Source of the DNA: an uncultured Sphingobium sp.
Lineage (GTDB): Bacteria > Pseudomonadota > Alphaproteobacteria > Sphingomonadales > Sphingomonadaceae
NCBI GenBank assembly: GCA_913773715.1
Contig: CAJYHD010000727.1
Location: 1 to 8,944 of the forward strand
Reading direction: 5' to 3'
Length of the DNA: 8,944 bases
Shown: one piece after another, positions 6,295-8,944 of the stretch
Layout: each line of letters starts with the position of its first letter
How positions within the stretch are numbered: the first letter of the stretch is position 1
The notes under the pieces: model-generated
Databases searched by the model: none
Told to the model about the DNA's origin: nothing
What the model saw: the letters and a program-made list of their open reading frames with translations, nothing else
Made by a program: the position numbers and the translations under genes

Positions 6295-7107
6295 ATGGCC
6301 GACCTGATCGTCATCCCATCCCGCTTCGGGTCCACGCGCTTGCCGGGCAAACCGCTGATGAAGATCGCGGGCCGCACGTTGTTGGAGCGCGTGCTACATG
6401 TCGCGCGATCTGCGGCGGCAAAGATGGACGATGTGGACATCGTCGTCGCGACGGATGACGCGCGCATCTTCGACCATGCGGTTGCCTTGGGAGCGGAAGC
6501 GGTCATGACCGACAGCGGCATAAGCTCGGGCACGGGCCGGGCGCTGGCTGCTGCCGAGCAGCGCGACACAGAACCCGACATCATCGTCAATCTTCAAGGT
6601 GATGCGCCGTTCGTTCCGGTCGATGCCGTCGTGCGTCTGCTGGATGCTGCGCGAAATCAGCGGTCTGACATAACCACGCCGGTGGTCGCGCTCAACTGGG
6701 CGGAACTGAACGCCCTGCGTGCGCACAAACAGCAGACGCCGTTCAGCGGAACGACTTGTGTTCGCGCTCCGGATGGACGCGCGCTCTGGTTTTCCAAGAC
6801 GATCATCCCGGCGATCCGCAACGAACAGGCGCTACGGTCCGTCAGCGACATGTCGCCAGTGCTGCGCCACCTTGGACTCTACGCCTATCGCATGGACGCC
6901 TTGCGGCGGTTCGAGGCTGCTCCGCCGTCGCATTATGAGCAGCTGGAAGGATTGGAGCAATTGCGCTTCCTCGAGATGGGCATGGTGGTTCAGGCGATCG
7001 ACATTGATCGTCCAAGGCGATCCATGTCCGGCATCGACACGGCTGAAGATATTGCCCTGGCCGAGCGCGTCATCGCCGAGGATGGCGATCCTCTCGCTGG
7101 ATCATGA
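6295..7107 (+). CDS. kdsB: 3-deoxy-manno-octulosonate cytidylyltransferase (CMP-KDO synthetase), somewhat divergent
   Basis: Activates KDO with CTP to CMP-KDO, the donor used by KDO transferases. The 270-residue nucleotidyltransferase has the N-terminal CTP loop IPSRFGSTRLPGKPL (7-21, Arg10 and Lys19), ATDD (52-55), QGD (101-103; Asp103 a likely metal ligand), WFSKTIIPAIR (165-175), RHLGLYAYR (191-199), LEGLEQLRFLE (217-227) and SGIDTAEDI (245-253, Asp248 the second likely metal ligand). Two positions differ from the usual pattern: SGTGR (78-82) where SGTDR or SGTER is normal, and QGDAPF (101-106) where QGDEP is normal. It is also longer than the roughly 250 residues of typical KdsB. A related sugar acid as substrate is therefore possible, although the kdsA neighbour favours KDO. 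The ribosome binding site (GGAG at 6280-6283) is 11 bases from the ATG. Its stop codon overlaps the next gene's start (ATGA, 7104-7107). Confidence 0.88.
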   Translation: MADLIVIPSRFGSTRLPGKPLMKIAGRTLLERVLHVARSAAAKMDDVDIVVATDDARIFDHAVALGAEAVMTDSGISSGTGRALAAAEQRDTEPDIIVNLQGDAPFVPVDAVVRLLDAARNQRSDITTPVVALNWAELNALRAHKQQTPFSGTTCVRAPDGRALWFSKTIIPAIRNEQALRSVSDMSPVLRHLGLYAYRMDALRRFEAAPPSHYEQLEGLEQLRFLEMGMVVQAIDIDRPRRSMSGIDTAEDIALAERVIAEDGDPLAGS

Positions 7108-7721
7108 GCAGCCTCTACATCGTCCGCCACGGAAACACCTTCGCGCCCGGAGAGACACCTCGCCGGGTTGGTACGCGGACGGATATTCCGCTGGTTGAAA
7201 GCGGCATCGCGCAGGCTAATGAGATTGGCCGGGAGTTTGCACATCGCAGACTCAACTTCGATCGCGCGTTCGTCTCTCCGCTGCAGCGTACACGGCAGAC
7301 GATGGATCTTATCACTGCAAAACTGGGCGCCGCCCTCACAACTCAATCCGCCGAGTGGTTAGCGGAGATCGATCATGGCCCGGACGAGGACCGGACCGAC
7401 GCGGAGATCATCGCGCGGATCGGTAAAGATGCGCTACAGCGTTGGGATCGGGAAGCCGTGGCCCCTGAGGGATGGGAAGTCGGACAACAGGCGCGCGTGC
7501 AGGCATGGCGAGCGCTGTTCAAGACCGTCGCCGGCCGAGGGGAAAATATCCTGATCGTCACCAGCAACGGTGCGGCGCGCTTCGCCCTGATGGCGGATGC
7601 GTCGCTGCTCGGCGTTGCTGGGCCATCGCTGAAGCTGCGCACCGGCGCATGGGGCAGGATCGACATCGGTTCGGACGAACGGCCCCGGCTTGTCGAATGG
7701 GACCGGCGGCCAGCGGACTAG
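7104..7721 (+). CDS. Histidine phosphatase family protein, candidate KDO-8-P phosphatase
   Basis: A 205-residue protein of the histidine phosphatase (phosphoglycerate mutase-like) superfamily. The RHG motif with the phosphorylated His is at 8-10 (followed by NT), the SPLQRTRQT motif with the phosphate-binding Arg62 at 58-66, and the acid candidate Glu88 in AEID (87-90). The second conserved histidine, normally in a VSHGG-like motif late in the fold, is replaced: the sequence reads IVTSNGAARF (151-160), with Asn155 in that place. The start overlaps the kdsB stop by 4 bases, so translation is probably coupled. KDO biosynthesis needs a phosphatase between KdsA and KdsB; KdsC, a HAD enzyme, is absent here, so this gene may fill the step. 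That is inference from position only. Other possibilities are a different phospho-sugar substrate or a regulatory role. The stop codon overlaps that of convergent xthA. Confidence 0.85.
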   Translation: MSSLYIVRHGNTFAPGETPRRVGTRTDIPLVESGIAQANEIGREFAHRRLNFDRAFVSPLQRTRQTMDLITAKLGAALTTQSAEWLAEIDHGPDEDRTDAEIIARIGKDALQRWDREAVAPEGWEVGQQARVQAWRALFKTVAGRGENILIVTSNGAARFALMADASLLGVAGPSLKLRTGAWGRIDIGSDERPRLVEWDRRPAD

Positions 7722-8494
7722 TCGGCGCGCAGTTCGACCCATGTCGGCGCATGATCGCTTGCCTTCTCCCGTCCGCGAAATTCCTTATCAACCTGCGCGT
7801 CGATCAGGCGGTCGGCGGCGGCGGGACTGAGCAGCAGATGATCGATGCGAAAGCCCGCATCGCGCGGCCAAGCATTCATCTGATAATCCCAGAAGGTCCA
7901 CACGCCGCCCGAGGGATGGCGGCTACGCAGCGCATCGGTCCAGCCATCGCCCAGCAGCCGACGATAGGCAGCGCGGCTTTCCGGCTGCATCAGCGCGTCG
8001 GTGGCCATCGCCTTGACCGAATAGACGTCGTCGTCCTGCGGAATGACATTATAGTCGCCAGCCAGCACGGCAGGAACCTCTTCGGCCCAGATTTCCGCTG
8101 CGCGCTGGCGCAGCCGGTGCATCCAGCGCAACTTGTAGTCGAACTTTGGACCGGGCTGCGGATTGCCGTTGGGCAGATAGATGCTGGCGACACGGACGCC
8201 TTTCACATCGGCTTCGAGATAGCGGCTATGCTCATCCTCCGGCTCGCCTTCGAGACCACGACGCACTTCAGCCGGCGTTTCGCCGCGCGCGAGGATGGCG
8301 ACGCCGTTGAAGCCCTTCTGCCCGTGCCAGATCGCGCCATAGCCTGCGGCTTCGATGTCGGCGGCGGGAAAAGTGTCGTCGGATGTCTTGATTTCCTGAA
8401 GGCAGGCGACGTCGGGCCGCGTCTCGTCCAGCCACTCGATCAGGCGTGGCAGACGCGCCTTGATGCCGTTGATGTTGAACGTCGCGATCCGCAT
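7718..8494 (-). CDS. xthA: Exodeoxyribonuclease III
   Basis: A 258-residue member of the exonuclease III/AP endonuclease family, which cuts DNA at abasic sites and trims 3' blocking groups during base-excision repair. The length is normal and the active-site residues are all visible: Asn7 in TFNINGI, Glu34 in LQEIK, Tyr106 in SIYLPNG, Asp147 and Asn149 in AGDYNV, Asp218 in RIDHLL, and Asp247/His248 in SDHAP. The WDYQMNAWPRDAGFRIDH stretch (202-219) is typical of bacterial XthA. AAGGA lies 6 bases before the ATG. The gene follows erpA by 67 bases on the same strand, so the two are probably co-transcribed. Its stop codon shares a CTAG palindrome with that of the convergent phosphatase gene. Confidence 0.96.
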   Translation of the reverse strand: MRIATFNINGIKARLPRLIEWLDETRPDVACLQEIKTSDDTFPAADIEAAGYGAIWHGQKGFNGVAILARGETPAEVRRGLEGEPEDEHSRYLEADVKGVRVASIYLPNGNPQPGPKFDYKLRWMHRLRQRAAEIWAEEVPAVLAGDYNVIPQDDDVYSVKAMATDALMQPESRAAYRRLLGDGWTDALRSRHPSGGVWTFWDYQMNAWPRDAGFRIDHLLLSPAAADRLIDAQVDKEFRGREKASDHAPTWVELRAD

Positions 8495-8518
8495 GGCCTG
8501 TCCTTATGTCTCGTCCAC

Positions 8519-8552
8519 CCTTCCTTGGCGGAAGGATCGGCCTTCGACAAGC
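8519..8552. repeat. Hairpin and decayed sphingomonad-type intergenic repeat
   Basis: The 67-base gap between erpA and xthA contains CCTTCC (8519-8524) and GGAAGG (8530-8535), a 6-bp stem with a 5-base loop, and then CCTTCGACAAGC (8541-8552). The latter matches the core of the repeat CCTTCGACAAGCTCAGG that I recall as abundant between genes in sphingomonads, but the continuation here (GCTCGCGCC) has drifted. There is no T run, so it is not a rho-independent terminator. It may affect mRNA processing between erpA and xthA. Confidence 0.35.
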
Positions 8553-8561
8553 GCTCGCGCC

Positions 8562-8888
8562 TCAGACCGAAAAGCTCGTTCCGCAGCCGCAGCCTGCCGT
8601 GGCGTTGGGGTTGGTGACCTTGAACGCTGCGCCACCCAGGTCCGAAACGAAATCGACAGCCGATCCGCGCACCAGATCGATGCTGACATCATCGACAACC
8701 AGCGTCACGCCATCACGCTCGACCGACGAGTCCGCCGGATCGATATCTTCCGCCAGGCCAAAGCGATATTGAAAGCCCGAGCAACCGCCGCCTTCCACCG
8801 AGAGGCGCAGGATCGCAGGCTTGCCCTGCTTGGCGGCGATGGCGGCCACACGAGCGGCAGCGGAGGGGGTGAGATCGATGTCGGCCAT
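8562..8888 (-). CDS. erpA: Iron-sulfur cluster insertion protein, A-type carrier (ErpA-like)
   Basis: A 108-residue A-type carrier of the HesB/IscA/ErpA family that holds an Fe-S cluster and passes it to target apoproteins. The three conserved cysteines are present: Cys36 in EGGGCSGFQY (32-41) and Cys100/Cys102 in AGCGCGTSF (98-106). The length is that of the family, and the N-terminus MADIDLTPSAAARV matches related proteins as I recall them, which supports this start even though no Shine-Dalgarno sequence precedes it. The family members (ErpA, IscA, SufA) are hard to separate by sequence; ErpA is chosen because the gene is outside any isc/suf cluster. The upstream leader is unusual: only 21 bases separate the ATG from a strong hairpin. 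xthA follows 67 bases downstream on the same strand. Confidence 0.93.
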   Translation of the reverse strand: MADIDLTPSAAARVAAIAAKQGKPAILRLSVEGGGCSGFQYRFGLAEDIDPADSSVERDGVTLVVDDVSIDLVRGSAVDFVSDLGGAAFKVTNPNATAGCGCGTSFSV

Positions 8889-8909
8889 GCGCGCTAGATA
8901 GGATCATGC

Positions 8910-8944
8910 AAAAGGCCCGGCAAGCCGTGCTGCCGGGCCTTTTT
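8910..8944. terminator. Symmetric rho-independent terminator-like hairpin upstream of erpA
   Basis: AAAAGGCCCGGCA (8910-8922) pairs perfectly with TGCCGGGCCTTTT (8931-8943), a 13-bp GC-rich stem around an 8-base loop, with a T run on either strand. As read here it could stop transcripts in both directions. No plus-strand gene lies to its left that would need it, so it most likely ends a minus-strand gene beyond the right edge, or acts in the erpA leader. The erpA promoter must overlap it, lie in the 21 bases after it, or lie beyond the window. Confidence 0.75.

Noticed and set aside
7472..8617. Long plus-strand open frame (about 381 codons) running across xthA
   Set aside because: It is antisense to a clear exonuclease III with all catalytic residues and shows no recognisable motifs; long shadow frames are expected in GC-rich DNA.

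Overview
The window looks like chromosomal DNA from an alphaproteobacterium, most probably a sphingomonad (order Sphingomonadales). The grounds are GC-rich coding sequence, a CpdR-type single-domain response regulator (an alphaproteobacterial cell-cycle factor), ErpA and XthA proteins close to sphingomonad versions as I remember them, and a decayed copy of what looks like the common sphingomonad CCTTCGACAAGC intergenic repeat. The genus cannot be fixed from the sequence alone.

Layout, left to right. (1) Bases 2-1615 (+) are the 3' part of a membrane acyltransferase of the OafA type with a C-terminal SGNH domain; its N-terminus lies outside the window. (2) Convergent to it, 1619-2512 (-) encodes an N-formylglutamate amidohydrolase, which probably starts at a TTG codon behind a strong ribosome binding site. 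(3) Divergent from that, 2642-3019 (+) encodes CpdR. (4) 3026-4390 (-) encodes a DctA-type C4-dicarboxylate symporter. (5) 4486-4560 (+) is tRNA-Val(GAC), followed at once by a rho-independent terminator. (6) 4714-5388 (+) encodes an accessory protein that joins a T5orf172/MUG113-type GIY-YIG nuclease domain to a C-terminal RAMA-like domain; its base composition is visibly poorer in GC than its neighbours. (7) 5447-7721 (+) is a tight three-gene unit: kdsA, kdsB and a histidine-phosphatase-family gene. (8) Convergent to it, 7718-8494 (-) is xthA and 8562-8888 (-) is erpA, probably co-transcribed. A perfect 13-bp terminator-like hairpin at 8910-8943 lies just upstream of erpA.

How the genes fit together. 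KdsA makes KDO-8-phosphate and KdsB activates KDO to CMP-KDO. The step between them, dephosphorylation of KDO-8-P, is normally done by the HAD enzyme KdsC, which is absent here. The third gene of the unit is a phosphatase of an unrelated fold, translationally coupled to kdsB, and is a natural candidate for that step, although its second catalytic histidine is replaced by asparagine. Many sphingomonads carry glycosphingolipids instead of LPS, so this KDO more likely supplies a capsule or exopolysaccharide; the partial acyltransferase at the left edge may also modify a surface glycan, but it is not linked to the KDO unit. CpdR belongs to the CtrA/ClpXP cell-cycle circuit. ErpA and XthA are housekeeping genes for Fe-S cluster delivery and DNA repair.

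The best candidate for something little described is the GIY-YIG/RAMA protein beside the tRNA gene: its architecture suggests a one-protein nuclease that may recognise particular or modified DNA. The second is the kdsA-kdsB-histidine phosphatase unit. No integrase, insertion sequence, CRISPR array or rRNA gene was seen, and no stretch longer than about 130 bases lacks a gene.
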